The notes: generated by a model not told the origin, from the letters alone. A stretch of DNA of 19,877 bases from JBDREF01 sp043820045 (GCA_043820045.1 JBDREF010000051.1:1-19877), one strand, 5' to 3'. Numbered from the stretch's first letter, positions 1 through 7,407 are shown. A program made the numbers and translations.

Positions 1-17
1 AACAAAGCCCTGAGAAA

Positions 18-383
18 ATGAGTGTTTGTAAAGCCTCAAAGATCCAGCTAACACGTCAGTTAGTAACACGATACCAAAACAAAGGCAAAAATCAAGTCCA
101 AAACCAAAGGGGGTGCGCCGGCACTCATACGCTCAAGTGGCTCTACATTAACGACCAGGACGAAGAAGGCAAGAACTGCGGCTGGGTGGACTTCATTCAA
201 TGGACTGGGGCGAGCTCTCCTCCGGACCCAGTTAATTGGGAGCAGATCGCTTATAAACACGATGTAGCCGGCCGTCGCGTTGAGAAGAAGGTGGACGGCT
301 ACACAACCCGGTACGTCCATGCCTGTGGTGAGCGAAGTCGAATCCAACGGCGAGCACATAATCGCCGAATACGACGGCAATAA
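18..383 (+). pseudogene. 5' fragment of an Rhs-family gene, frameshifted
   Basis: From about nt 112 the reading frame encodes the tail of a beta-sandwich domain (THTLKW...CGWVDFIQWTG). It then runs straight into Rhs-type sequence (YKHDVAGRRVEKKVDGYTTRY). The long YD-repeat barrel and any secretion signal of a full Rhs protein are missing, so this is a 5'-truncated tip. The first 30 or so codons (nt 18-110) show no Rhs-like features, and the ATG at 18 may not be a true start. After nt 317 the frame becomes meaningless (CGERSRIQRRAHNRR) and stops at 383. The same protein continues in the +1 frame from nt 319. I read this as one ancestral chain broken by a short insertion, described separately. 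Without expression data it is best treated as a broken gene. Confidence 0.7.
317..345 (+). repeat. Short insertion (about 25 nt) that breaks the Rhs frame
   Basis: Between the conserved blocks GYTTRYV and GEHIIAEYDGN the sequence carries GTGAGCGAAGTCGAATC-type DNA, read as VVSEVES in one frame and GERSRI in another. Related Rhs proteins read roughly TRYVYDGEHIIAEYDGN here, which would leave about 25 extra nt and a +1 shift. The core AGCGAAGTCGAA resembles short, dispersed half-palindromic repeats seen in many bacterial genomes, where they appear as SEVE-like peptides inside proteins. That resemblance is from memory. The insertion also supplies the ATG at 319. It occurs once in this window. 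Exact ends are uncertain by a few bases. Confidence 0.5.
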
Positions 384-1443
384 CAACCTGCTCCGCAAAT
401 ACATCTACGGCCCGGGCATCGACGAGCCTGTCAGCATGATAGAGGTGGAAGACAACAATGCGACTTACTACTACCACTTCGATGCGTTAGGCTCCGTGGT
501 GGCCCTGAGCGACTCGACCGGCGATACCGTCCAGACCTATGAGTACAGCGTCTATGGCGAAGTCTCTGCTTCAGACCCCAACCACCCGAACCCCTATATG
601 TTCGCCGGCCGCCGTTTCGACATAGAAATAGGCCTTTACTACAACCGTGCAAGGTACTATAATCCATATATGGGCCGGTTCCTTCAGACCGACCCCATCG
701 GCTACGGCGACGGTATGAACTTGTATGCCTACTGCGGTAATGATCCTGTGGGCCGAGTGGATCCGTTTGGGCTTGCTTCCGTCACCGTTGATATCCCGAT
801 CGACTGTATTGCGGACGAATCTGACGCGGCGTCCGCCTCAGGAGACGTTGATAGTTGGCTTGAAGATGTAGGCTTTTATGATGAGTACCCAGGTTGGTAT
901 ATTGAATACGTTGACGTCGATGGTGCTTGGTTCAGGGTTCACCTCACCGATGGCAGTGATATCACCGATGTTTGTGACGTGGCCAAGGTACCCATTTTCG
1001 AAGTTGATATGGTTGGTGGCGTTCAAGTTGTCTTGATTGACGGCATCGGACGCCTTGACAGTGGAAATAGGACACTAAACCGAATAATAAGAGCGAAAAT
1101 CCATGAAATAAATTCGTTAATCCCCTTTGACGACTGGCGAGAGAATATCGCATTTTATTTCGACTATCTGAAAAACAAGTGGGATTCACCATTCTATAAA
1201 TCGAATGTAAAGTTGTGGAAATACAAGGACAGACAATTCAATAATGTGGAAGTCAACTACATAGCCGGTGGCCATCTCATGCGGCACTTGAATATACCTT
1301 TTAATGCAGGGTATGCGCTGGTCTTTTACTGGAAGTCGCAATACAAAGACCCCGTCACAGGTGATCCGGTACAACCTTCAACTGGCACGTGGTATTGGTT
1401 CAATCAAGGATACCAACATTACGACGATAGAAAGGATTGGTAG
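319..1443 (+). CDS. Rhs core tip with variable C-terminal (putative toxin) domain
   Basis: Residues ~9-152 are a classical Rhs-associated core: HFDALGSVVALSD, YEYSVYGE, GRRFDIEIGLYYNRARYYNPYMGRFLQTDP and NLYAYCGNDP. The core ends in PVGRVDPFGL (nt 745-774), which fits the PxxxxDPxGL boundary where Rhs proteins self-cleave and the variable tip begins. The 222-residue C-terminal part (from nt 775) is unlike the core and contains EVNYIAGGHLMRHLN and GTWYWFNQGYQHYDDRK near its end. I recall similar tails on other planctomycetal Rhs proteins but know no assigned activity. By analogy with polymorphic toxins this tip may be the effector, paired with the next gene. The start at ATG 319 is only the first in-frame ATG after the frameshift; the ancestral frame began upstream. 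The C-terminal domain itself has no stop or frameshift. Confidence 0.75.
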   Translation: MPVVSEVESNGEHIIAEYDGNNNLLRKYIYGPGIDEPVSMIEVEDNNATYYYHFDALGSVVALSDSTGDTVQTYEYSVYGEVSASDPNHPNPYMFAGRRFDIEIGLYYNRARYYNPYMGRFLQTDPIGYGDGMNLYAYCGNDPVGRVDPFGLASVTVDIPIDCIADESDAASASGDVDSWLEDVGFYDEYPGWYIEYVDVDGAWFRVHLTDGSDITDVCDVAKVPIFEVDMVGGVQVVLIDGIGRLDSGNRTLNRIIRAKIHEINSLIPFDDWRENIAFYFDYLKNKWDSPFYKSNVKLWKYKDRQFNNVEVNYIAGGHLMRHLNIPFNAGYALVFYWKSQYKDPVTGDPVQPSTGTWYWFNQGYQHYDDRKDW

Positions 1444-1937
1444 TGAAGATAAAGGCCCATACGAAATTGGTTCTTAGGAGAATTGTCCTCGGTTTAGTGA
1501 TCGTCTTCGTGCTCAGTGCTGTTGTTTTGTATATGGTGGGTGATTATCTTATAATTCGCGGGTTCGTGTTCTTTGGTGGGCACGACATAGAAGACAAGCA
1601 AATCCGTCTGTTGTATAAAACTGACCATCAAGCTTTGTTGGCGGCCTGCAGAGAACTTTCAAAGCAAGTTACCAAAGGAGAGCTAAAAGCAGGGACATAT
1701 TGGGTACGTGGAAACAACCGAAGCCCAGAAGCATCACAATTTCCTCAACCGATTCTGGACCTCAAGCCGAACTATGTTTATATAGACGAAAACGACTGTG
1801 GACGGGTGATGCTGGAAATGTTTGGAGGATTCACTCACTTCGGGGTGCTTGCGTATACTGAGGATTACAAGAAACCCACTTGGGCTGAGTATGGCGACAA
1901 AGAACTGATTCCTGGACTATGGTACTACGACGATTGA
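1443..1937 (+). CDS. Membrane-anchored small protein, candidate immunity partner of the Rhs tip
   Basis: This 164-residue protein starts with GTG at 1443, sharing one base with the Rhs stop codon (TAGTG). A Shine-Dalgarno-like AAAGGA lies at 1431-1436, which favours this start over the in-frame TTG at 1437. Residues ~10-33 form one strongly hydrophobic membrane segment after a basic start (KIKAHTKLVLRR). The rest is soluble and ends in YGDKELIPGLWYYDD, with the earlier blocks YKTDHQALLAACREL and LKPNYVYIDEND. The family is unnamed to me, though I associate these blocks with small proteins beside Rhs genes. Tight translational coupling to a variable Rhs tip is typical of toxin-immunity pairs, so an immunity role is inferred. 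A membrane anchor would fit a target at the envelope. No direct sequence motif proves function. Confidence 0.7.
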   Translation: MKIKAHTKLVLRRIVLGLVIVFVLSAVVLYMVGDYLIIRGFVFFGGHDIEDKQIRLLYKTDHQALLAACRELSKQVTKGELKAGTYWVRGNNRSPEASQFPQPILDLKPNYVYIDENDCGRVMLEMFGGFTHFGVLAYTEDYKKPTWAEYGDKELIPGLWYYDD

Positions 1938-1956
1938 TATAAAGGAAGAAGTAAAG

Positions 1957-2204
1957 GGGTCAGACACGAATGGCACTGACATAAGCGCAACACCTTTTGA
2001 TGAAAGTGGTTACGAGAACTCCCATTCTTAGGTATTCTTTCGATTTCTTTGTGCCAATTTCGTAAGATCGTCAGTCTGTCGAGTTGAAGGTATCTCCGGA
2101 AAATCCAAATCGGAAAGGGCTTCATCAATAGACAGTTATGAAACAATATAACTTATTTTGTTGAAAGCACTTATCCTTATGTCAGTGCCATTCGGGTCAG
2201 ACAC
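1957..2204. mobile_element. MITE-like element with perfect 18-bp TIRs and 11-bp target duplication
   Basis: The left terminal repeat GAATGGCACTGACATAAG (1968-1985) is exactly inverted as CTTATGTCAGTGCCATTC (2176-2193). Directly outside both ends is the identical 11-mer GGGTCAGACAC (1957-1967 and 2194-2204), which looks like a target-site duplication. The element proper is 226 bp and cannot encode a full transposase. On its minus strand, nt 2136-2028 read as a 35-codon open tail (SIDEALSDLDFPEIP...RNRKNT) ending in TAA. This could be the last residues of a transposase, which would make the element an internally deleted insertion sequence. An 11-bp duplication would suit IS4-like transposition, but the family is not established. 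The two duplications are unmutated, suggesting recent insertion. Confidence 0.75.
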
Positions 2205-2212
2205 TTTTTTTA

Positions 2213-2590
2213 TTGACCGACCTGACCTTCACCTTAGGGGGCAATTCCAACTGGACTGCCATCAAGCCGGACTGCGAGGACCCCAATTACGGCGGTCCGG
2301 ATTCGGCCAAGAGCGGAGCGATTTCAGCTAATCAGAATACGTACTTCGATGCCACGGTAACCGGCACAGGCACGGTCAAGTTCTATTACAAGAAGAACTC
2401 CGACTCTGGCGACGTCTTCCGCTTCAAGATCGATACTACGACCAAAACCTCAGTATATAACAGCGCCGCCGACTGGACGCAGTCCACATACAGTATAACC
2501 ACTACCGGCTCGCACACCCTGAGGTGGCAGTACGAAAAAGGCAGCAGCGGCTCGTCCTCCGGCGGAGCGCGAAAGACTGTTGCAGACTGA
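2213..2590 (+). pseudogene. Orphan fragment of a secreted/Rhs-linked beta-sandwich domain
   Basis: The frame encodes about 110 residues of a Ser/Thr/Gly-rich beta-strand domain: LTFTLGGNSNW, SGAISANQNTYFDATVTG, GTVKFYYKK and GSHTLRWQYEKG. The last block matches THTLKWLYIND at the start of the Rhs fragment (nt ~120-165), so both pieces belong to the same domain family. This copy stops being recognisable after SSGGA, just where CGWVDFIQWTG would be expected, and ends in the unrelated tail RKTVAD. It lacks a signal peptide and begins next to the MITE target duplication with no clear ribosome-binding site. I read it as a broken remnant, possibly the first part of another Rhs unit, rather than a functional gene. 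Confidence 0.6.
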
Positions 2591-2608
2591 ACAATAATCC
2601 ACTATATT
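2580..2608 (+). promoter_or_regulatory. Candidate sigma-70-type promoter for the PNPOx-like gene
   Basis: TTGCAG (2580-2585) and TATATT (2603-2608) are spaced by 17 bp and lie about 63 bp upstream of the ATG at 2672. This is pattern matching only. Planctomycete promoters are poorly defined, and AT-rich alternatives such as TATAAA occur just downstream. Confidence 0.3.
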
Positions 2609-2671
2609 CGTATAAAATCGGCACCTGTGTATATGGTTAAGGAAGTACGTCGTTTTAAGGAGTGACCTGTT

Positions 2672-3055
2672 ATGAACTTGTCCGATTATTTTGAGAACGT
2701 GAAGGGTATTGGCATTTTGGCTACGGCCGATTCGGATGGAATGGTCGATCTTGCCGTCTACGCCAGGCCTCACGTGATCGATGAGGCTACAGTTGCGTTT
2801 GTAATGCAGGAGCAGTTGACCCACCAGAACCTCAAATCCAATCCACACGCCGCTTACATGTTCGTCGAGCAAGGTGACGGATACAAGGGCAAGAGACTGT
2901 ATCTGACCAAACTCCGGGAAGAAACGAACACCTCGCTCGTCGAGACGTTCAGAAAGAAACAGCCCGAGATATGTTCAGCCCGTGACGATTCGAACAAGTA
3001 TCTGGTGCACTTCCAGGTTGACAATGTTTGGCCGCTCGTGGGCAATAAGGCATAA
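2672..3055 (+). CDS. Pyridoxamine 5'-phosphate oxidase-family (FMN split-barrel) protein
   Basis: This 127-residue cytoplasmic protein begins MNLSDYFENVKGIGILATADSDGMVDLAVYARP. That is the typical opening of small PNPOx-fold proteins: a strand with 'gilATadsdG' followed by 'vyarP'. Later blocks are VAFVMQEQLTHQNLKSNPHAAYMFVE and GKRLYLTK, as in single-domain FMN-binding split-barrel proteins of about 130 residues. The start is supported by AAGGAG at 2657-2662, nine bases from the ATG. Members bind FMN, heme or F420 and reduce or scavenge varied substrates; the cofactor and substrate cannot be deduced here. It converges on the next gene with a gap of only 21 bp. It appears complete and unrelated to the Rhs debris upstream. 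Confidence 0.85.
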   Translation: MNLSDYFENVKGIGILATADSDGMVDLAVYARPHVIDEATVAFVMQEQLTHQNLKSNPHAAYMFVEQGDGYKGKRLYLTKLREETNTSLVETFRKKQPEICSARDDSNKYLVHFQVDNVWPLVGNKA

Positions 3056-3076
3056 AAATCGCCATGGGGAAAACTC

Positions 3077-4438
3077 TTACTGTTGTTTTGCCCATTCAAG
3101 GAGCATCTGTACGGCTTTGCCGAGTACACCCGCCGAACCTCGGAAAGTGCCGGAGCCGCTTGGCCGATTGTCGATGGTGTACCATTCGAAGAAGCCGTTG
3201 TTCCGCTTGACTCTTTCAATCATGGGAAGGCATTCCCGGTACGCCTCCTCGACGTATCCATAAGCGACAAGCTGCTGGATCATTCTGCCTCCAAACCAGG
3301 TCCAGTCGCCGCCGTTCTGGTAAGAGAACGGCCCCATACTCTTGTTCTTAAAGAATCCGGCCGGATACGGCGGATATACTGTCAGGCCAATCGAGGCTGC
3401 ACCCGCAAACTTCTTGTTGTTTACCATATCGTTGAATACATCCAGGACCTCTTCTTTCGAGAGAATCCCTGCTTCGATTGCAATCGCGGTTCCGCCGTGA
3501 TAATATATTCTATGCTCGTCAAAATACTCCGGGAAGGCAGAGCCTTCAAGATAGATATGCGGGCGAAACTTGTGCAATTGCCCGTCCCAGAGGTGTTTTC
3601 TTGTGTTCGCTCTGATCCCTTCCAAAATCGATTTCCATTCCTGGCTGTCTGAAGACCCGGGGCCGGCAAGCCGGATGTAGTTTTCGATAGCGATGACAAA
3701 CATCGCATTGTCATATACGTCGATGGCGCGGTGGCTCGAGGAATCGAATTCGACGCCCCAGGAATGTTCCGGCTGGACATCGCCCCAATCTGCGGTAGTG
3801 GCGCCCCAAATCAAGCCATACTTATCATCATAACGATGATCCAAAAGATAACGCAGTGCCATGGACAACCTTTCGCGCACGGATGAACCGTTAATCTCTT
3901 GCGAAAGTATCGAACTATCGCCGGTAGTCTCGACATACTTGCAGACGGCCTGAACCAGCGAGCTTTCCTGGTCGGTTTCGACTGTGTTCTTATGCCCGAG
4001 CAGGTCCGGCATCGTGTCGGAGCGCCTGTATTTGTATGCGACGTTCGCTTTATCGGCAGGTATGTAGCCATCGATTATGTTGCCGTCTTTGCCCTGGAAA
4101 TGAAAGAACGCCAGCAGTGCCCGGCGAAGCTGAGCCCTGTCCTGCACCTCCAGAGCAAGCTCGATAAAGGTGTTGAGGTCACGAATCCACACTTCGCCGT
4201 AGCCGCTGCCTGCATTGAGACCCTCTCTCAGCACAAGCTTTGCCTTTTCCAGAACCACAGACAGATCGGGATTGTTCAGAATCGTCTTTGCGAGGTCTTT
4301 GCCATCGTTACCGGAATAGCTGAACTCTGAGCCGGTCGAACCTTCCGCACGCGGTGATGCCTGCCGACCTGAACACGGAAGGAGAATCATCAATCCCGCA
4401 AAAAAAAGCAAAAGCACGTTGTTTGTCTTGAAGTTCAT
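3077..4438 (-). CDS. Lipoprotein (alpha/alpha)6-barrel glycoside hydrolase-like protein
   Basis: The start is ATG 4438, preceded by GGAGG at 4446-4450, giving 453 residues; an in-frame ATG at 4504 has no such site. The N-terminus (MNFKTNNVLLLFFAGLMILLPCSG) is a lipoprotein signal with lipobox LLPC, so the protein should be membrane-anchored outside the cytoplasm. The mature part resembles glucoamylase/trehalase/debranching-type six-hairpin enzymes: GEVWIRDLNTFIELAL (~95-110), VETDQESSLVQAVCKYV, LIWGATTADWGDV, YDNAMFVIAIENYI, YYHGGTAIAIEAG and NGGDWTWFGGRMIQQL (~385-400). Acidic residues in RDL, ETDQE and GGDW are candidate active-site positions. The CAZy family is not certain (GH15/GH37/GH63-like), and the substrate is unknown. 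It lies downstream of the dodecin gene on the same strand, 156 bp away. Confidence 0.75.
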   Translation of the reverse strand: MNFKTNNVLLLFFAGLMILLPCSGRQASPRAEGSTGSEFSYSGNDGKDLAKTILNNPDLSVVLEKAKLVLREGLNAGSGYGEVWIRDLNTFIELALEVQDRAQLRRALLAFFHFQGKDGNIIDGYIPADKANVAYKYRRSDTMPDLLGHKNTVETDQESSLVQAVCKYVETTGDSSILSQEINGSSVRERLSMALRYLLDHRYDDKYGLIWGATTADWGDVQPEHSWGVEFDSSSHRAIDVYDNAMFVIAIENYIRLAGPGSSDSQEWKSILEGIRANTRKHLWDGQLHKFRPHIYLEGSAFPEYFDEHRIYYHGGTAIAIEAGILSKEEVLDVFNDMVNNKKFAGAASIGLTVYPPYPAGFFKNKSMGPFSYQNGGDWTWFGGRMIQQLVAYGYVEEAYRECLPMIERVKRNNGFFEWYTIDNRPSGSGTFRGSAGVLGKAVQMLLEWAKQQ

Positions 4439-4594
4439 TACTTTGCCTCCGACTAAAACCGTTCCAAATCCGACTTTTTCAACACCGGCAAGTTGTTGAG
4501 TCACCGGCTGCCGAAGCGCTCATGTGGAATCACCGTCGCCGGGTTCGACCAGTGCACGCCTTTTCTGGGAGAATGCCAAAGGCACATCCTTATC

Positions 4595-4810
4595 TTAGTC
4601 TTCGCCGTGGTATTTGAAGGAAACCCTGACCTTTGCGCGGTAGGCCTTCACTTTTCCGTCTTCGAGCTGCATATCCAACTCGACCACCTCCGCAATTCGC
4701 AGATCCCGGAGGCTCTTGGACGCCACATCCACGGCCGCCTCGGCAGCCTTCTCCCACGAATCACTGCTGGTACCCACAAGCTCGATCACCTTGTAAACAC
4801 TCGCTGACAT
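4595..4810 (-). CDS. Dodecin family protein
   Basis: At 71 residues, with VYKVIELVGTSSDSWEKAAEAAV, ASKSLRDLRIAEVVELD and DGKVKAYRAKVRVSFKY, this matches the dodecin beta-alpha-beta-beta fold along its whole length. Dodecins assemble into hollow dodecamers that usually store flavins. Aligned by eye with the bacterial pattern 'TLRNLDWFEVVE', the flavin-stacking Trp is Ile here (LRDLRIAEVVE). The Gln of 'YQVTLKVGF' is Arg (YRAKVRVSF). Flavin binding in the usual way is therefore doubtful, and a flavin-free (for example calcium-type) dodecin is possible. The ATG follows GAAAGGGGA, a good ribosome-binding site. The neighbouring glycosidase gene lies downstream on the same strand. Confidence 0.9.
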   Translation of the reverse strand: MSASVYKVIELVGTSSDSWEKAAEAAVDVASKSLRDLRIAEVVELDMQLEDGKVKAYRAKVRVSFKYHGED

Positions 4811-5080
4811 TTAGTTCCCCTTTCTACCGGCAACGGCCTCGATAGGCGCCAATTCCGCCGGTTTGAAAAATGTCCACAGCTTCCTGACTCATATCGTCTT
4901 TTTACACTCCGATTGAGCGGCAGTCCACCCAATTTTTGCCGGCGCGGGGCCTCTTGGCCGGCTGGCGTGCTCGGATAAGAACTTGAGTATTCGCCGGATA
5001 TGGTTATCATGGCCGGACGCGGCTACTTGCACGCTTTCATAGACATAACAGGAATTGGACAGCATATTCCGGAGGTCAGA

Positions 5081-6508
5081 ATGATGTACAAGAGGTTCAA
5101 ATTGCCGGCCCTGATTTTCATGGTATCCTTAAATACGATATTCTCTATCGGCCGCGCCGAAGACGCTGTCAGGATCGACCGGCGATGGGAGCTGCTCCTG
5201 GACAGGCACCTTATCGACCGGATGGAAGGGCAGATCGAACTGCGTCTGCACAGTCCGGAAGCTCAGGAAGTGGCCCTGGTGCACGACGAGCCGTGGGAAG
5301 GAAACACGAGCGGCTATCACACCATCTTCCAGGATGGCGACCTTTACCGAATGTATTACCGCGGCTGGGGTCACGATAATACGAAAAACAAGCAACTTCA
5401 CCCGGCGGTAGTATGTTACGCCGAAAGCCGTGACGGCATCAACTGGATAAAGCCTCATTTGGGACTTGTGGAATTCAGCGGCTCAAAGGACAACAACATC
5501 ATTCTGAGCGAATTAGGCACACACAACTTTACCCCCTTCAAGGACACGAATCCAGATTGTCCCGCGGAGACGCGGTACAAGGCTGTTGCAAGGGGCGAGG
5601 GTGAAGACAACCGCAAGCTTTTTGCCTTTCAAAGCCCTGACGGAACTCACTGGAAGTTGATGCAATCCGAACCAATCGTGACAGAAGGAGCCTTCGATTC
5701 GCAGAATCTGGCTTTCTGGGATTCACTGCGCGGGCAATATCGTTGCTACTTCCGTGATTTCCGCTACGGCCACCGGGACATCAAGACCGCGACTTCAAAG
5801 GACTTCATCCATTGGACAAGACCCATCTGGCTGGATTATGGCGACGCCCCGAGGGAACATCTCTACACGAACCAGATCCAGCCTTACTATCGAGCGCCGC
5901 ATATTTTCGTGGGATTTCCGACCAGGTTTATTCCGCAGCGAGAATCACTGACGGAGGGATTGTTCATGAGCAGCCGAGACGGTCAGACTTTTCACAGGTG
6001 GGAAGAGGCATTGCTCAGGCCGGGACGCAATAAAGACAAATGGCACAACCGCAGCAACTACATTTGGCTTGGGATGGTGGAAACAGAATCTGATCTGCCG
6101 GGCGGCGGCAGGGAACTTTCAATCTATGGCAACGAAAGCTACTACGAAGGACAGGGCGCCAGGACCCGAAGATATACATTCCGGATAGACGGATTTGTCT
6201 CGCTGCATGCTTGCCTGCGAGGCGGGGAGGCGATTACAAAGCCTCTGATTTTTCAGGGTGACAGGCTAATGGTCAATCTGTCAACCTCGGCAGCCGGGTC
6301 GCTGCAGGTCGAGGTATGTGACCCGGACGGCAGGCCGGTCGAGGGATATACCTTAGCGGATTGCCCCGAGATATACGGCGACGAGATAGAACGCGTTGTG
6401 AGATGGAACGGAAATAATGTGGGTGATCTGGCAGGCCGGCCTATCCGTTTACGATTTGTCCTTCGGGATGCGGATCTGTTCGCCTTCGGTTTTCGAGCCG
6501 GGCCCTGA
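5081..6508 (+). CDS. Secreted five-bladed beta-propeller (GH32/43-like) protein
   Basis: The start is ATG 5081, ten bases after GGAGG (5071-5075), giving 475 residues. Residues 1-28 (MMYKRFKLPALIFMVSLNTIFSIGRA) are a Sec signal peptide. The mature protein has repeated propeller signatures: GYHTIFQDGDLYRMYYRG, VVCYAESRDGINW, ETRYKAVARGEG, FAFQSPDGTHWKLM, TATSKDFIHWTRP and LFMSSRDGQTFHRW. Such 'SxDGxxW' strands are typical of GH32/GH43/GH130-like propellers. A C-terminal beta-sandwich (~375-475, LMVNLSTSAAGSLQVEVCDPDGRPVEGY) ends the protein, as in GH32-like enzymes. The canonical GH32 WMNDPNG motif is absent. Similar proteins are common and uncharacterised in Planctomycetota, so activity is inferred from fold. 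It is transcribed away from the dodecin gene. Confidence 0.75.
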   Translation: MMYKRFKLPALIFMVSLNTIFSIGRAEDAVRIDRRWELLLDRHLIDRMEGQIELRLHSPEAQEVALVHDEPWEGNTSGYHTIFQDGDLYRMYYRGWGHDNTKNKQLHPAVVCYAESRDGINWIKPHLGLVEFSGSKDNNIILSELGTHNFTPFKDTNPDCPAETRYKAVARGEGEDNRKLFAFQSPDGTHWKLMQSEPIVTEGAFDSQNLAFWDSLRGQYRCYFRDFRYGHRDIKTATSKDFIHWTRPIWLDYGDAPREHLYTNQIQPYYRAPHIFVGFPTRFIPQRESLTEGLFMSSRDGQTFHRWEEALLRPGRNKDKWHNRSNYIWLGMVETESDLPGGGRELSIYGNESYYEGQGARTRRYTFRIDGFVSLHACLRGGEAITKPLIFQGDRLMVNLSTSAAGSLQVEVCDPDGRPVEGYTLADCPEIYGDEIERVVRWNGNNVGDLAGRPIRLRFVLRDADLFAFGFRAGP

Positions 6509-6542
6509 TCGCAATGAGAAGAGGAGCAAGAGAGCAAAACCA

Positions 6543-7328
6543 CTAAGGTCTTGGCAACCGACGTTTCTCGGCTTCTGTCGGCGGATACTTCATGAAAGTT
6601 GACCACATCCCCGGCGTACCCGCATCCCACGCGCCTTTATCGAAGACTTTCTCCTTCTTCATATAAGCGGCATGGCCGTCGTAAAACGCCATGTTGACTC
6701 CCTCACTGTGCCGGTAGAGCGTCGGGCCGTCGCAGCCGACCTGCTTGTAGGGCGTGATTGTATCCTGGCCGAGGACGTCCCAGCCATCCACGTAATTGGC
6801 TCCCCACCACCAGAGCCACCAGTCATGGCTCTCGGTAAATATCAGCTCGCCCGCCGGACCGGGAACCGTGGTGTTCTTGTGTCCGGCGTAACCGATGCCG
6901 AACCAGTCTGTAAAGTACCAATCAGTGAGGTTATAGCCGTAACTGATCCAGGAGTCCCACTGGGAGTCACGTACTTCTTTTTTCGAAATCGTGTCGCTGG
7001 GACAAAGGAACTTCTTGGGTGCGTGCCATGCGTCGTTCGAAACGACGCCCCTCGGTTTATAACCCACCAGCTCTCTGAAAAGCTTATTGGCGGGCCAATA
7101 GCGGTCGTCGGCCTGAGTTCTGTCCATGATTGGAACGTACCAGCCGTCCATATCGTCGGCATAGAGAGTGTTAGCCAGCCCCATTGTCTTGACGTTGTTG
7201 GCGCAGACAATGCGTTTGCCGTGCTCCTTAGCTCTCTGCAGGGCGGGCAGCAGAATCCCCATCAGCAGCGCTATGATTGCGATCACTACCAACAGCTCAA
7301 TTAACGTAAAGCCTTTAAATTTGGACAT
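6543..7328 (-). CDS. Type II pseudopilin-like protein with H-X9-DG motif
   Basis: The start is ATG 7328 after AGGAGA; upstream in-frame codons carry no conserved sequence. The 261 residues begin MSKFKGFTLIELLVVIAIIALLMGILLPAL, a textbook prepilin signal. Cleavage would be after G6, with F at +1 and E at +5, followed by the N-terminal helix. The globular part has CANNVKTMGLANTLYADDMDGWYV, CPSD and a Trp-rich stretch around 175-190. It ends with RHSEGVNMAFYDGHAAYM, where H, nine residues, then DG match the H-X9-DG motif of planctomycete/lentisphaerote pseudopilins (DUF1559-like). Prepilin peptidase and a type II-like secretion apparatus would have to come from elsewhere in the genome. These proteins occur in many copies per planctomycete genome; their role is not settled. 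It is divergent from the DUF1080 gene. Confidence 0.9.
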   Translation of the reverse strand: MSKFKGFTLIELLVVIAIIALLMGILLPALQRAKEHGKRIVCANNVKTMGLANTLYADDMDGWYVPIMDRTQADDRYWPANKLFRELVGYKPRGVVSNDAWHAPKKFLCPSDTISKKEVRDSQWDSWISYGYNLTDWYFTDWFGIGYAGHKNTTVPGPAGELIFTESHDWWLWWWGANYVDGWDVLGQDTITPYKQVGCDGPTLYRHSEGVNMAFYDGHAAYMKKEKVFDKGAWDAGTPGMWSTFMKYPPTEAEKRRLPRP

Positions 7329-7407
7329 GGTAGTTCTCCTTGCCTTAGTACGGAACATCTTTCTCAACCAACATTTCATCGCACGCACCTGAGGGCCTGC
7401 CTCGCAT

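Noticed and set aside
1925..2146. 73-codon minus-strand open frame over the MITE
   Set aside because: It crosses the element boundary into the immunity-candidate gene. The transposase-tail-like reading (2028-2136) is in a different frame, so this one was not kept.
3083..3652. 189-codon plus-strand open frame
   Set aside because: Antisense to the lipoprotein glycosidase and starts within its 3' end.
5000..5080. Longer start for the beta-propeller gene at 5000
   Set aside because: The 27 extra residues precede a clear signal peptide and lack a ribosome-binding site; ATG 5081 follows GGAGG.
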